Counted from the stretch's first letter, positions 45,447-55,578 are shown. The stretch: DNA of 64,000 bases from Cytobacillus pseudoceanisediminis (GCF_023516215.1 NZ_CP097349.1:744001-808000); one strand, 5' to 3'. Program-made: numbers and translations. Notes: generated from the letters alone by a model not told the origin.

Positions 45447-46840
45447 TTATTCCTCCCGATGTTTCTCCCTGAAAAATGTAATGGTTAAGGTGGTTCCTTT
45501 GCCAGCCTGGCTGACTGCCCTGATTTCCCCAGTATGCAGTTCAATAATCTGTTTCACAATCGAAAGCCCGAGTCCTGTGCCATCTTTTTTCTTGCTGAGT
45601 CCACCCGGTAAAATCGGTCGAAAATCTGGCTGATCGCATCCTCGGATATTCCGGTCCCGGTGTCTTTAAAAACAACTTCAATCGATGATTCAGTTTGAGA
45701 CAGGCTGATTAAAATACTTCCGCCATGAGAGTTATATTTTATCGCATTCGTCAGCAGGTTGTCCCAGATATTCACCAAGAGCTCCGGATCTCCCTTGAAA
45801 ATGACAGGCGCAAGCTTGTAGGAAACCTCAATCTCTTTTTCTTCCAGCCGCCATTGATGTCTGCGGATGGTTTCCTTGATCTGATCGTCCAATTTCACAT
45901 CCGAAAGCTTCATCGGATACGATTTCTGGTCAAGAGAAGTCAAAAGCAAAAGCTGTTTGGTCAGATTGGAGAGCCGCTTCGACTCCTGATCGATAATCTG
46001 TACATATTCGAAGTGTTCTTCTGCAGACAATTTCTGTGTCTGCAGAAGTTCTGCATACCCTTGAATATTCATAAGAGGGGACTGAAAGTCATGAGATACA
46101 TTGTTGATGAATGACTTGCGGGCCTCGTCATTGTGCTGCAGCTGTTCCTGCATGCGGCTGAAGCTTTCTGCCAGCTGTCCGATTTCATCCCTGCGGGCAA
46201 TATTCAGCGGGAAGTTAAAATTCTCCCGTGTGATTTCCCTGGTGGCTTCCGTCAGTTTTGTTATCGGCTTAATGAGATGCTTGGCGAACCAAATTACTCC
46301 GGTGATGCTGACAACGGCAATGGCGACAAAGAACCATGCGAAAATCATATGAATGTCCGAGAAAAGAAGTTTATTATTCGGGCGAAGGAATAGCCCGTAA
46401 TTCTGATCGTTCATGGTAAAGGGGACACCGACGGTATTTTCAAGATCGTTTGAAAAATGCCCCATCAGCAGAAATTGGCCTGCAAAACTATCCATCCCAT
46501 GATAAACTTCCTGATCGGTCAGCACTTTGGCAGCTTCCTCAGGCAATTCGGTCTTATTAAACGGCTGCCCGAAGAATTCCCCTTCACCCGATTCCGTCAC
46601 GATATAGAGCTGATAGCCGAGCTTGCTCATGGAATTTAAGTAAGTTTCATAAGCAGGACCAGAGGAATGCATATTTTCCAGGCCATGAGCAATTTCCTCT
46701 GCAATCACAACATTTTGCCGGTCGATTTTCCCCTTTGTCGAAGTCATATAGACCCAATTGGTTAAAATGAAGGAAAGCACGATGCTTATGGCTAGAATCA
46801 CAATTGTGGCTACAATGAATTTTCGGTATAGGGTTTTCAT
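45447..46840 (-). CDS. Sensor histidine kinase (frameshift in T6)
   Basis: About 464 residues when one base is added to the run 45585-45590. N-terminal helix (about 8-30), extracytoplasmic sensor domain, second helix near 165-185, HAMP ([14 protein letters not shown]), HisKA with [16 protein letters not shown] (phosphorylated His), N box [13 protein letters not shown]1 DTGTGI; the G2 box and end ([14 protein letters not shown]) are in the second frame. Without repair the protein would stop right before the GLGL box. Overlaps the response regulator by 4 bases. Confidence 0.85.
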
Positions 46841-47508
46841 TTTATTTCCTCAAGCTTATAACCGATACCGCGAACAGTCTGGATTTCAACGGTTGCGCCA
46901 TATTTTTTCAAACGATCGCGAATTCGGTTGATATGGGTATTTAAAGTTTGTTCGCTGCCCTCGTAATCCGATCCCCAAGCCTGTTCGATCAATGCAGCCC
47001 GCTGTGTGATTTTACTTTTTCGTGCCGAAAGTAAGCTCAGCAGCTCAAATTCCTTTAATGGAAAAAGGATGGTCTCCTGATTGATTTCCACTTCAAAGCT
47101 TTTTCTGTCCATTAACAGGTTTCCGGCTTTGATGACTGTTTCCATTGCCCGCTCAGCCCTTCTTAACACCACGGCTACCCGGAAAAGGAGCTCCCTCACT
47201 TCAAACGGCTTTACAATATAATCTTCAGATCCGGATAAGAAGCCTTGTTCCTTATCACCCAGCTGCCCCTTCGCCGTTAAGAGTATAACAGGGATTCCGA
47301 AGTCATTAGTCAGAAGCCTGGTGAGTTCGAAACCGTCCATACCAGGCATCATGACATCGACAACTGCTAAATCTGCGGTTTGTTCTTCTAAAAGTGCTAG
47401 TGCTTCTTGTGCATTGTTTGCGCGCAGGACTTGATAGCCTTCACGATTTAGATGGATTGTGACGAGTTTCTGTATATTCACATCATCGTCTACGACAAGT
47501 ATCTTCAT
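46837..47508 (-). CDS. OmpR/PhoB family response regulator
   Basis: 223 residues. Receiver: VVDDDVNIQKLV (acidic pair) and phosphoacceptor Asp in DLAVVDVMMPGMDGFEL, Lys in LLTAKGQ... C-terminal winged helix: FELLSLLSARKSKITQRAALIEQAWGSD and HINRIRDRLKKYG. Start ATG 47508 behind GAGGTGGCCCTGAT. Partner of the kinase; lies 41 bases downstream of the MMPL gene on the same strand, so the three are probably one operon and regulator of their own transporter. Confidence 0.93.
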   Translation of the reverse strand: MKILVVDDDVNIQKLVTIHLNREGYQVLRANNAQEALALLEEQTADLAVVDVMMPGMDGFELTRLLTNDFGIPVILLTAKGQLGDKEQGFLSGSEDYIVKPFEVRELLFRVAVVLRRAERAMETVIKAGNLLMDRKSFEVEINQETILFPLKEFELLSLLSARKSKITQRAALIEQAWGSDYEGSEQTLNTHINRIRDRLKKYGATVEIQTVRGIGYKLEEIK

Positions 47509-47549
47509 ATCAGGGCCACCTCACAGAGGAATAGGAGGGGACCCTCTCT

Positions 47550-49676
47550 CTATTCCGATATTTTTTGCCGGGAAGTCTCCTTGTCTTTTTCGAAAAACAG
47601 AATTAATGCTGGAAGCAGCATCCCTCTAACAAGGAAGGTATCAATCAATATTCCCATGGCAACAATGAATCCAAAAACGAATAAGTCCGCTATCGGCATG
47701 GTCATCAGGGCCGCAAATGTAGCAGCCAGAATGAGGCCGGCAGAAGAAATGACGCCTCCGGTATTCCGGATGGCAATTTCAAGAGCGTTCTTGACTCTAT
47801 GTGTCTTCCTTTCCTCGATAAACCTTGAAACAAGAATGATGTTATAGTCAATCCCCAATGCTACAAGGAAAATGAATGAATAGACAGGAACACGGGAACT
47901 GATGGATTCAAAGCCGAATAATACATCAACAAGGAATATCCCCAGTCCTAAAGCTGAGACAAATGAGAGCAGAATGGTTGCCATCATGTAGATCGGCATC
48001 TTTACAGATTTCGTAAGCGCAAATAACAGCGCAAGAATCAGAACCGTCTCAAGCAGAACAATTTTTATTATATCACCGTTGTTGATATCCTGTTCGTCCA
48101 CTATTTTCGCAGTGACCCCGCTGTAGTAAGATTCAGCTTCCAAACCGGCTTCTTGCAGCAGCTCCGGTGTGTCGTCACGCAAATTTTCCATAAAGGCTAA
48201 GGCTTCAGTCGAATAGGGATTAATGGATAAAGCGACACTCATTTTAGCTGCCTTGCCGTCTTCAGAAAGTGCTGACAGGCGGACAGAAGCAATTTCATCA
48301 AATCCCTGCAGCTTCTCAGTTATCGCACTGGCATCTGTTTCATCCAATTTTTGATTACTGACAACCAGAAGTGTCGAAGGAGCCAGTTCTCCTTTGTCAA
48401 ATCTGGATTCTACTATTTCATAGCCGACACGGGATGGCAGGTCATCCGGAAATTTTTTAACCATATCGAATTCATAATCAAGGTTAAAGATATTAAGCGC
48501 TGTGATGAGCATAAAAATGCCGACCATTCCGCCTGAGAGGCCAGGCTTGTTCACTACGAATCTGGCAAGCGGTCCCCAGACTTTATGTTTAACTTCCGTT
48601 TCCGTTCCGTACTGAGGAACTTTCGGCCAAAAAGCCTTACGCCCGAACAGGGTGAATAAAGCAGGAACCAGCGTTACGGACGCGAGCATGATAAAAAACA
48701 TGGCTGTTCCAAAAATAGGAGCAAAGTTCTGATAATCCCGGAAATCCGCGAAGAACAGAACCAGCATGGCAGCAAGAACGGTTCCGCCCGCAAAGAACAC
48801 AGGCTCGCCTGTTGCGCGCATCGCATGCTTCATCGCTATATATTTGTTTTCGTAATGGTTGAGCTCCTCCCGATAACGGGAGAATACAAATAATGAATAA
48901 TCAATGACAGCAGCAAACAGCAAAATACTCATAATCGAGGTTGTCTGGTTATTAACCTCAAGTCCGCCAGCACCCATCAAAGCTATACTCTGGTTTACGA
49001 CCTGGTAGACAATCGCCGTTGCCAGAAGCGGTATGACTGCAAGCAATGGTGAGCGGTAAATCGCTATAAGCAAAACAAGAATGATAAGAACGGTGGCAAT
49101 CAGGAGAACAAAGTCCGCCTGTTCAAAAAGTTTAACCGTGTCTCCCGCTATACCCGCTGGGCCAGTGATATAAAATGCAGTACTCTCGAGATCCTCTGCA
49201 ATGTTATTGCCAGCTTCAGAAGCAAGGTCGTTAATTTCGGCATACTGGTCATTGCCAAGCCCGTTCTCAAGCTCCATCGGCACAATCATCGTGGACTTAT
49301 CTTCAGAAATGAAAGAACCTAAGGCTTGAGGGGGAAGCTTGCTGATATCGATAATCGTCTTGATTCCATCGATGTCCTCAAGCGTGATCCCTTCTAATAT
49401 CTGTTTAGCTTCTTCGATATCAACCTCGCCATTTTCATTATGGAAAACCAGGATGCCCGGAGTTCCTTGTTTGTTTGGAAAATATTCCTCGGTTTTATTT
49501 TCGGCAATAATGGATTTCGCCTCATCAGGAAGTGACTGGAAATTATTTGTTTTATAATCGCCAAGCTTTGGACCTGCACTTAAGCCAATCATCAGCACAA
49601 GCCAGGCAATAATGGTAATCCACATCCCCCGTTTGGTGGAAACCCAATCTGTAATCGAATGCAGCAGTTTTTTCAC
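47550..49676 (-). CDS. MMPL/RND-family transporter (YdfJ-like)
   Basis: 708 residues from GTG 49676 (AAGGAGGCATTCAT upstream). Twelve membrane segments in two halves with the MMPL dual repeat: AAVIDYSLFVFSRYREEL and ALGIDYNIILVSRFIEERK (repeated D-Y helix 4 motif of RND proteins), each after a large extracytoplasmic domain. In B. subtilis YdfJ of this family is regulated by a two-component system; here an OmpR-type pair follows. Likely exporter of a lipid or antibiotic across the membrane. Confidence 0.9.
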   Translation of the reverse strand: MKKLLHSITDWVSTKRGMWITIIAWLVLMIGLSAGPKLGDYKTNNFQSLPDEAKSIIAENKTEEYFPNKQGTPGILVFHNENGEVDIEEAKQILEGITLEDIDGIKTIIDISKLPPQALGSFISEDKSTMIVPMELENGLGNDQYAEINDLASEAGNNIAEDLESTAFYITGPAGIAGDTVKLFEQADFVLLIATVLIILVLLIAIYRSPLLAVIPLLATAIVYQVVNQSIALMGAGGLEVNNQTTSIMSILLFAAVIDYSLFVFSRYREELNHYENKYIAMKHAMRATGEPVFFAGGTVLAAMLVLFFADFRDYQNFAPIFGTAMFFIMLASVTLVPALFTLFGRKAFWPKVPQYGTETEVKHKVWGPLARFVVNKPGLSGGMVGIFMLITALNIFNLDYEFDMVKKFPDDLPSRVGYEIVESRFDKGELAPSTLLVVSNQKLDETDASAITEKLQGFDEIASVRLSALSEDGKAAKMSVALSINPYSTEALAFMENLRDDTPELLQEAGLEAESYYSGVTAKIVDEQDINNGDIIKIVLLETVLILALLFALTKSVKMPIYMMATILLSFVSALGLGIFLVDVLFGFESISSRVPVYSFIFLVALGIDYNIILVSRFIEERKTHRVKNALEIAIRNTGGVISSAGLILAATFAALMTMPIADLFVFGFIVAMGILIDTFLVRGMLLPALILFFEKDKETSRQKISE

Positions 49677-49870
49677 ATGAATGCCTCCTTAACTTATTTC
49701 AATGCCTATCTTACAAAAGGAAAATAAACTTAAGATCAACTTTTGTTTACAGTTGAATGGTGAAGGCACAAGGTGATGATTTAGCATTAACAAGCATATT
49801 GGATAAAGTATGAAAAAATCTTTTTGCAGAAAATAGCCATAATGATTTTCGCTGTCTTGGGAGGAGAATT

Positions 49871-50659
49871 ATGGCTCTTGTACTCAGGAAACAGAAAGAG
49901 GCTTCAAAGCTTTCCCATTTAAGTATCTTTGGCACAACACAAATCCATCTGCGGAATCCATATATTATAGCCATGTGGTCTGTGATGTTCCCAGGCTACG
50001 GGCATCTCCTGTTAAATAAATATTTAAGAGGGTTTTCATTGGTTATATGGGAATTGTTCATAAACCAATCGATCCATTTAAATTCGGCCATGGTTTACTC
50101 TTTTATTGGTGAAATTGAAAAAGCAAAGGAAGTATTGGATGTCAGGTATATGCACCTGTATATCCCTGTTTATATATTCGCAATCTGGGATAGTTACCGG
50201 ACAACCGTGGATATGAATAAAATATATTTGCTTAATGAAAAGGACGCTGCTGCTGTGGAACGTTTAGTGATAAAGCCTTTTGAAATAAATTATCTTGATA
50301 AGAGAAATCCTTTATCCGCCATCATGTGGTCAGTGACTATCCCAAGCCTTGGCCAATTGTACATTCACCGAATATTTGCAGCTTTATTTACTTTGGTCAT
50401 GACTGTCATACTTGTTCACTTTTCTCACTTTATCGAAGCCTTTCATTACCTCTTGGTGGGTGAACTTAAAAAATCCACTCAGGTATTGAATGCTCAGTGG
50501 TTAATGTATTTGCCCTCTTTCTACTTTTTTACGATTTATGATTCCTATATGAATGTGGTTGAAAATAATAAATTATATGATTCAGAGCAGAAAAGGCTAT
50601 TAAGGAAGTTCTATCAATCCAAATCATTTATAGTAAAGAAAGGCATTAAGGTGAAGTAA
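49871..50659 (+). CDS. Membrane protein with internal duplication
   Basis: 262 residues from ATG 49871 (GGGAGGAGAATT). Two tandem copies of one ~105-residue module: first from RNPYIIAMWSVMFPGYGHLLL to IWDSYRTTVDMNKIY, second from RNPLSAIMWSVTIPSLGQLYI to IYDSYMNVVENNKLY. Each has two hydrophobic segments and the P-G/S-x-G-x-L loop of TM2-like domains. Function unknown. It overlaps nothing but is followed immediately by a co-translated gene. Confidence 0.75.
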   Translation: MALVLRKQKEASKLSHLSIFGTTQIHLRNPYIIAMWSVMFPGYGHLLLNKYLRGFSLVIWELFINQSIHLNSAMVYSFIGEIEKAKEVLDVRYMHLYIPVYIFAIWDSYRTTVDMNKIYLLNEKDAAAVERLVIKPFEINYLDKRNPLSAIMWSVTIPSLGQLYIHRIFAALFTLVMTVILVHFSHFIEAFHYLLVGELKKSTQVLNAQWLMYLPSFYFFTIYDSYMNVVENNKLYDSEQKRLLRKFYQSKSFIVKKGIKVK

Positions 50660-51112
50660 ATGCAGGTTTTTGCAACATTTGATCATTCATCCTATCTGGA
50701 ACTGGCAATTAAAAAGCTGGAGCAGCATGGAATAAAGGACATATACTCAGTTCCATTGGATAACCGGGCGGAGGATCCCGCGTTGTTTGACACCATTCAC
50801 CAATCGGATGGAACATCTCTCATAAATAAAGGGATGATTCTGGCAGTAATGTTCTCGGTTGTTGGAGCCAGCAGAGGATTTATATTGGAATGGGGTCCAA
50901 TTTATTGGGGCCTAATTGGAGCTGTTGCTGGTTTTCTGCTTGGATTTGCAATTGATTTCACTCTTTTAAAGCTAAGGTCCAGAAATAAGCGCCTGTTAAA
51001 AGGAGTAAAGTCAGAGGTTATTCTTATTATTGACTGCCAGGAGGAAGAAGGAAAAAAGGTTGAGGCAATCCTCTGGGAGCATCTTGCAAACGGAGTCGCC
51101 AGAGTAAATTAA
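50660..51112 (+). CDS. Membrane protein, hypothetical
   Basis: 150 residues. The ATG follows the previous stop directly (TAAATG), so translation is coupled. Soluble N-terminus (MQVFATFDHSSYLELAIKKLEQHGI, ferredoxin-fold-like), two membrane segments in the middle (about 57-72 and 84-103), soluble C-terminus. No family recognised. Confidence 0.7.
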   Translation: MQVFATFDHSSYLELAIKKLEQHGIKDIYSVPLDNRAEDPALFDTIHQSDGTSLINKGMILAVMFSVVGASRGFILEWGPIYWGLIGAVAGFLLGFAIDFTLLKLRSRNKRLLKGVKSEVILIIDCQEEEGKKVEAILWEHLANGVARVN

Positions 51113-51135
51113 ATATCCTTTTTGGAGGACGAGTG

Positions 51136-51288
51136 ATGAATTAATTTCCTAATGCACCAGCATTGATGGTATTAGATATGCAAAAAGGCTTTGATGATCC
51201 GTATTGGGGGAAGCGAAATAATCCCCGGGCTGAAAAATGATTTAAGGAGCTGGCAGCTGTTCTGAAGGCGCAGGCCCATAATGTGTAG
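51136..51288 (+). pseudogene. Remnant of an isochorismatase-family hydrolase gene
   Basis: Still readable as [20 protein letters not shown] then NNPRAEK-stop-FKELAAVLKAQAHNV, the N-terminal ~45 residues of cysteine hydrolases of the isochorismatase fold (VLDMQKGF with the catalytic Asp). Three lesions: TAA as third codon, TGA near codon 33, and TAG 51286; the rest of the gene is absent. A ribosome site (TTGGAGG) is still in place. The UGA is at a non-Cys position, so it is a true nonsense codon. Confidence 0.75.
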
Positions 51289-51299
51289 GGGGAATTTTA

Positions 51300-51988
51300 A
51301 TGACGGTAAACGAGACGATCCTTCGTGTAACTATCTCGTTTCTAGTACTTTTCTTATTAGCCAGACTGATGGGACGCAAGGAAATTGGACAAATGACCTT
51401 TTTCAACTGGGCTTCAGCCATTGGAATCGGGTCTATCGCCGGTAACCTTGCTGTGAATGAGAGTACCCTCATCAAAGATGGAGTTATATCACTGATTGTT
51501 TGGACACTTTTTACCATACTGATGGACATGCTTGACCTCAAGTCGAAACAGGGAAGGACAGTCACAACTGGTGAACCATTAATAGTCATAAAAGCTGGCA
51601 GGATAATGGAAAGGGCACTCAAGATATCGAGGGTGGATCTGGATGAGCTGCAGGCATTATTAAGGCAAAAGGACATATTTTCGCTTAACGATGTCGATTA
51701 CGCAATCCTGGAAACAAACGGAGATCTGTCCGTTTTGAAAAAGGAAAGTCAACAGCCTGTTACGAAAAATGATTTAAATATTATGAGTCCAAAAAAGATC
51801 TCATTCCTTTACCAACAGAAGTCATTGCAGATGGAAAGGTCAATTCAAAAAATCTTTCTAAATTAAAATTAGACAACAACTGGCTTGACAGGGAACTGCA
51901 AAAAGCGAAGATCCACTCAGCCGAAGATGTATTTTTTGCTCAAGTCCAGCAGGATGGCACTCTTTATATCGATAGAAAAAACAAATAG
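51300..51988 (+). CDS. YetF/DUF421 membrane protein (frameshift in A6)
   Basis: About 229 residues when one A is restored at 51791-51796, the usual YetF length. Three N-terminal helices (TILRVTISFLVLFLLARLMG and GVISLIVWTLFTILMD), then the DUF421 cytosolic domain (GRKEIGQMTFFNWASAIGIGSIAGN, INGxPxxx-like TTGEPLIVIKAGRI). The second frame resumes PLPTEVIADGKVNSKNL and ends YIDRKNK. YetF proteins are linked to spore or envelope physiology; function is not assigned. Start ATG 51300 behind GGGGGAATTTT. Confidence 0.82.
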
Positions 51989-52013
51989 AGAACAGAAGCT
52001 GCTTCTGTCCTCC

Positions 52014-52760
52014 TTATTTATTCTTGAATGTTCCCAGCAGACGATGAAAGGGGCATTTAGAGATCGTGGTGTCATCATCCCGCAGAAAATATTGTTTCCA
52101 TTCGAAGTTATCATCGGCTCCATAACTGTTCAAATCAGGGTGTATCGCTATGCTGTCATATTTTTGAAGCCGTTTGCGGACCTGACTTTTAATTCGTGAT
52201 GCTAAAGGTACTTTTTTCATAAACTCTTGCAAAACCCACCTCGGTGTGATGGCGAGCATCATCGTATCAAAATGCCGGCTCTGCCGATTTTTATGCGCAG
52301 GGGTGGCACAATAGACAAAATACTTTTCTCCGTTAAAGCAAAACTCCCAAAGTGGATCATGCGGATCTTTTGGGATTTCGTTTGGCCACCCAGCATTATC
52401 CATCTCAGATAACTCTGTGAGCTGCTCCCAAAAAAGCTGCTCATATTCCTCCACACTCAAATCATCCCTTGTTTTGTAAAAAATGATCAGAGAAGTGTAG
52501 CTTCCGAACTCTCTTGAATGTAGAGAGAATTCCCTCAGCATGACTGCGGTTTGCTGAATGGCGGCCGGATCCATTGGGTCGTCAGCAAACCCATAACGGA
52601 GCTGATTTTTGGCAAACCCTATAGTTGCTGGTATGCAGGGGAAAGGCCTTTCTTTATCGGTCATCTTTGTCTGGAATCTATCAAAAGCAATCTGCTGCCA
52701 ATCTTCTAAACTATGCATGCCGGAGGAGTTCGCAGTATATAGACTGTTGATCTTAGTCAC
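52014..52760 (-). CDS. YqcI/YcgG family protein
   Basis: 248 residues from GTG 52760 (start uncertain; purine-rich GAAGGGGGTGAC overlaps it). RPFPCIPATIGFAKNQLRYGF, FYKTRDDLSVEEYEQLFWEQL, DPHDPLWEFCFNGEKYFVYCATPAHKNRQSR, and SKCPFHRLLG near the end are the family pattern, including the CPFH tail that may bind heme or metal. Present in many Bacillus genomes; function unknown. Divergent from the RsbR-like gene over the large repeat array C. Confidence 0.85.
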   Translation of the reverse strand: MTKINSLYTANSSGMHSLEDWQQIAFDRFQTKMTDKERPFPCIPATIGFAKNQLRYGFADDPMDPAAIQQTAVMLREFSLHSREFGSYTSLIIFYKTRDDLSVEEYEQLFWEQLTELSEMDNAGWPNEIPKDPHDPLWEFCFNGEKYFVYCATPAHKNRQSRHFDTMMLAITPRWVLQEFMKKVPLASRIKSQVRKRLQKYDSIAIHPDLNSYGADDNFEWKQYFLRDDDTTISKCPFHRLLGTFKNK

Positions 52761-52799
52761 CCCCTTCAGACTCCTACACTATATTCAAAATGGGATAAG

Positions 52800-53850
52800 G
52801 CAGGTGAGTGTCCATGGTGAAAATGGGCTGACAGAGGAGGTGACGTTGTGGGGTTTGCAGGGGATGGCGACTAGAAATAGGAGAGTGGGCTGGGAAATGG
52901 TACCCATGGTGGGGACAAGGCGACGAAAAGGGGTGGAGAGGTGGGAGAGTGGCAGTCATGGACACAGTGATAAAGACGAAAAATCCAGTGATCAGGAAAA
53001 ATGGTAGTTAATCAGAGTGAATAACGACGAAAAAGCGGAATGGTCAAGGAAACTGGTAGTTAATCAGAGCGAATAACGACGAAAAAGCGGATGGTCAAGG
53101 AAACTGGTAGTTAATCAGAGCGAATAACGACGAAAAACGGAATGGTCAACGAAAGTGGTAGTTAATCAGAGCGAATAACGACGAAAAACGGAATGCTCAA
53201 GGAAACTGGTAGTTAATCAGAGAGAATAACGACGAAAAAGCGGAATGGTCAAGGGAACTGGTAGTTAATCAGAGCGAATAACGACGAAAAAGCGGATGGT
53301 CAACGAAACTGGTAGTTAATCAGAGCGAATAACGACGAAAAACGGAATGCTCAAGGAAACTGGTAGTTAATCAGAGCGAATAACGACGAAAAAGCGGAAT
53401 GCTCAAGGAAACTGGTAGTTAATCAGAGCGAATAACGACGAAAAACGGAATGGTCAACGAAACTGGTAGTTAATCAGAGCGAATAACGACGAAAAACGGA
53501 ATGGTCAACGAAACTGGTAGTTAATCAGAGCGAATAACGACGAAAAAGCGGAATGCTCAAGGAAACTGGTAGTTAACCAGAGCGAATAACGACGAAAAAG
53601 CGGAATGCTCAAGGAAACTGGTAGTTAATCAGAGTGAATAACGACGAAAAACGGAATGGTCAGCGAAAGTGGAAGTTAATCAGAGTGAATAACGACGAAA
53701 AACGGAATGGTCAACGAAACTGGTAGTTAATCAGAGCGAATAACGACGAAAAAGCGGAATTCTCAACGAAACTGGTAGTTAATCAGAGCGAATAACGACG
53801 AAAAACGGAATGGTCAACGAAACTGGCAGTTATTCACCATTCTTCCTCAA
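52800..53850. repeat. 51-52-bp tandem repeat array C
   Basis: Sixteen copies of GAATAACGACGAAAA start at 53019, 53071, 53122, 53173, 53224, 53276, 53327, 53378, 53430, 53481, 53532, 53584, 53636, 53687, 53738 and 53790 (steps of 51 or 52, mean 51.4). GACGAAAA at 52922 and 52975 marks two worn older units. Each unit holds GTTAATC-N5-GAATAAC, a near inverted repeat. The one-base step differences come from GAAAAAGCGG versus GAAAAACGG variants. No unique spacers, no cas genes, no long ORF. Lies between divergent genes. Confidence 0.9.
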
Positions 53851-53971
53851 TTAACTTAAATAATTTTAAAGTCAGAGGTTTATTCCAAAACTCGCACGGG
53901 TATTGAGATATGTTTAGGATGAAGCGGACCCATTCTTAATGGATTAAATCTAAGTACTATAGGGGGAGAAC

Positions 53972-54814
53972 ATGAGTAAACAGATGTGTCTTTTAGGGGA
54001 AAAGATTTTAAGAGAGAAAGATATGATAGCCAAAAACCTGCATAAGGATCGAATGAGCGGTGTCGAGATGACGGAAATGGAGAGAATGCAGGCTGACAAA
54101 TTGGAAGCGCAGATTATTCAGATTCGTGCTGAGTTTATTGGATTGTTCGGTGAAGCATTGCTGAACCATGATAATAAAGATAAAACGATGGAAAAGATAG
54201 AAAAATGGTGCAAGGAAACAGGGGGAAATTTATTTAAGCTTGGAATCCCTTTGGATGAAGCTTTAAAAGATGCGGGTTATTATCGGAAACATATCTGGAA
54301 ATCTTTAGAGGAAGCTATGATGGAGCTTGAGATGCCGGCAGCAGAGGTTTTTAAGGTTATCTATTTTATAGATCCCCTGCTGGATCATTCCATCCATTGC
54401 TTCAGCATGTCTTATGTCAAATACCATCAGGTAACACTCGAGAATGCAAAGCAGGCTTTTCTTGAGTTATCCGTCCCTGTCGTTCCTCTTTCAAAAGGAG
54501 TTGGCATCCTGCCGCTAATTGGAAACATTGATACTGAGAGGGCGCAGCTTCTGATGGAAGAAACATTAAAACAGTCTGCGAACCTGAAGCTGTCGCATTT
54601 AATTTTAGACATTTCAGGCGTGATGATTGTTGATACGATGGTGGCAGATCAGCTGTTTAAAGTAATTGAGGCACTCTCGCTGATTGGAGTTAAAACGATT
54701 ATTACCGGTATCCGTCCGGAAGTGGCCCAGACGATAGTCACGCTCGGCATTAAGCTGAATGGCATTCAGGTTAAAGCCAATGTGTATCAGGCTTTTGAAG
54801 AACTGCATGGGTGA
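53972..54814 (+). CDS. RsbR-like stressosome protein
   Basis: 280 residues from ATG 53972 (AGGGGGAGAAC). N-terminal non-heme globin-like sensor region (about 1-150, all helical); C-terminal STAS domain from about 165 (VVPLSKGVGILPLIGNIDTERAQLL and HLILDISGVMIVDTMVADQLFKVIEALSLIG). The phosphorylatable Thr of the GVxxxDT motif is present (MIVDTMVADQ). Such proteins assemble with RsbS/RsbT into the stressosome and signal to SigB. No RsbS/RsbT genes nearby, so it is an orphan paralogue. Terminator follows. Confidence 0.88.
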   Translation: MSKQMCLLGEKILREKDMIAKNLHKDRMSGVEMTEMERMQADKLEAQIIQIRAEFIGLFGEALLNHDNKDKTMEKIEKWCKETGGNLFKLGIPLDEALKDAGYYRKHIWKSLEEAMMELEMPAAEVFKVIYFIDPLLDHSIHCFSMSYVKYHQVTLENAKQAFLELSVPVVPLSKGVGILPLIGNIDTERAQLLMEETLKQSANLKLSHLILDISGVMIVDTMVADQLFKVIEALSLIGVKTIITGIRPEVAQTIVTLGIKLNGIQVKANVYQAFEELHG

Positions 54815-54820
54815 GCATAG

Positions 54821-54867
54821 AAAAATAGCAGAGTAATTCAAAATGAATTTACTCTGCTATTTTTTGG
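54821..54867 (+). terminator. Terminator of the RsbR-like gene
   Basis: AATAGCAGAGTAA pairs with TTACTCTGCTATT, then T6; bidirectional in shape. Confidence 0.88.
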
Positions 54868-54869
54868 TT

Positions 54870-55422
54870 TCATAAATTGGGTTTTCGTGCCCAATAATTG
54901 ATATAAAGGTTTGAAAGAGTAATCTCAACAGTCTCTTCATTCTGGGAATCAACATCTGAAGCGTATAAATAGAAACTGAATTCATCCCCATCCTTGTATC
55001 CTTAAAGGGCCTGAGCACGCAGGAAGTAGTTCAAAATGTTATACCCTGATAAGCTACACCTGCAGTATATCTGTATCTCCTTTATTTTGTCTGGCGTGTT
55101 CAATTCCAGAAACCAGTGTCGCCCCGCTGAAATTATAGCTGCCAATGGAGCTAAAAATCACTTGATAATTTGAATATGTGTCGATAAATACCTCTGAAAC
55201 ATAAATCTTATTGTTTTCTTCCTCATAAATAACTTTTCCCTCAGTTTTTTCAAAATTTATTTTTACAACAGGATAGGCTTGAGCAAAAATATCCCCAGCA
55301 TCTTCCGATATATCCTTTATTTCATGTTTCCAGAATCCGAAGAAGCCGGCTATCCAGAGGAAAAAGATTAGACCAAGTAAAGCAATGAGGTTAATGATAA
55401 AAAGAGGAGACTTAAAACTCAT
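54870..55422 (-). pseudogene. Membrane-anchored protein gene, degraded at its 3' half
   Basis: The first 122 codons are open (MSFKSPLFIINLIALLGLIFFLWIAGFFGF, one N-terminal helix, then an extracytoplasmic beta-rich part, ending DTDILQV). In a second frame the reading continues from about 55075 with SGYNILNYFLRAQAL, a TAA, then GYKDGDEFSFYLYASDVDSQ to YINYWARKPNL before TGA 54870-54872. So the gene has a frameshift and a nonsense codon near 55018. The second half (GYKDGDEFSFYLYASD) looks like a genuine beta domain. Either decayed or hit by more than one sequence error. Function unknown. Confidence 0.6.
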
Positions 55423-55578
55423 TCCATCCCCCTGCCCCTTATACTAAAAGGTTAACATAATTTTCCTTTTGGGCGGGCATAAAATCCGGTTTTTCCGCAT
55501 ATTAACCGTGTTTATTTTCCTCACTGTGAATAGAATGAATCAAACAGCACTTCACTGCCTATTGAGGGGGATGACATC

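Noticed and set aside
51136..51288. Second UGA-selenoprotein candidate
   Set aside because: The UGA is at a non-Cys position, other nonsense codons are present, and the gene is truncated.
22944..53850. CRISPR arrays
   Set aside because: Whole units of about 52 bp repeat with no unique spacers; no cas gene in the window.
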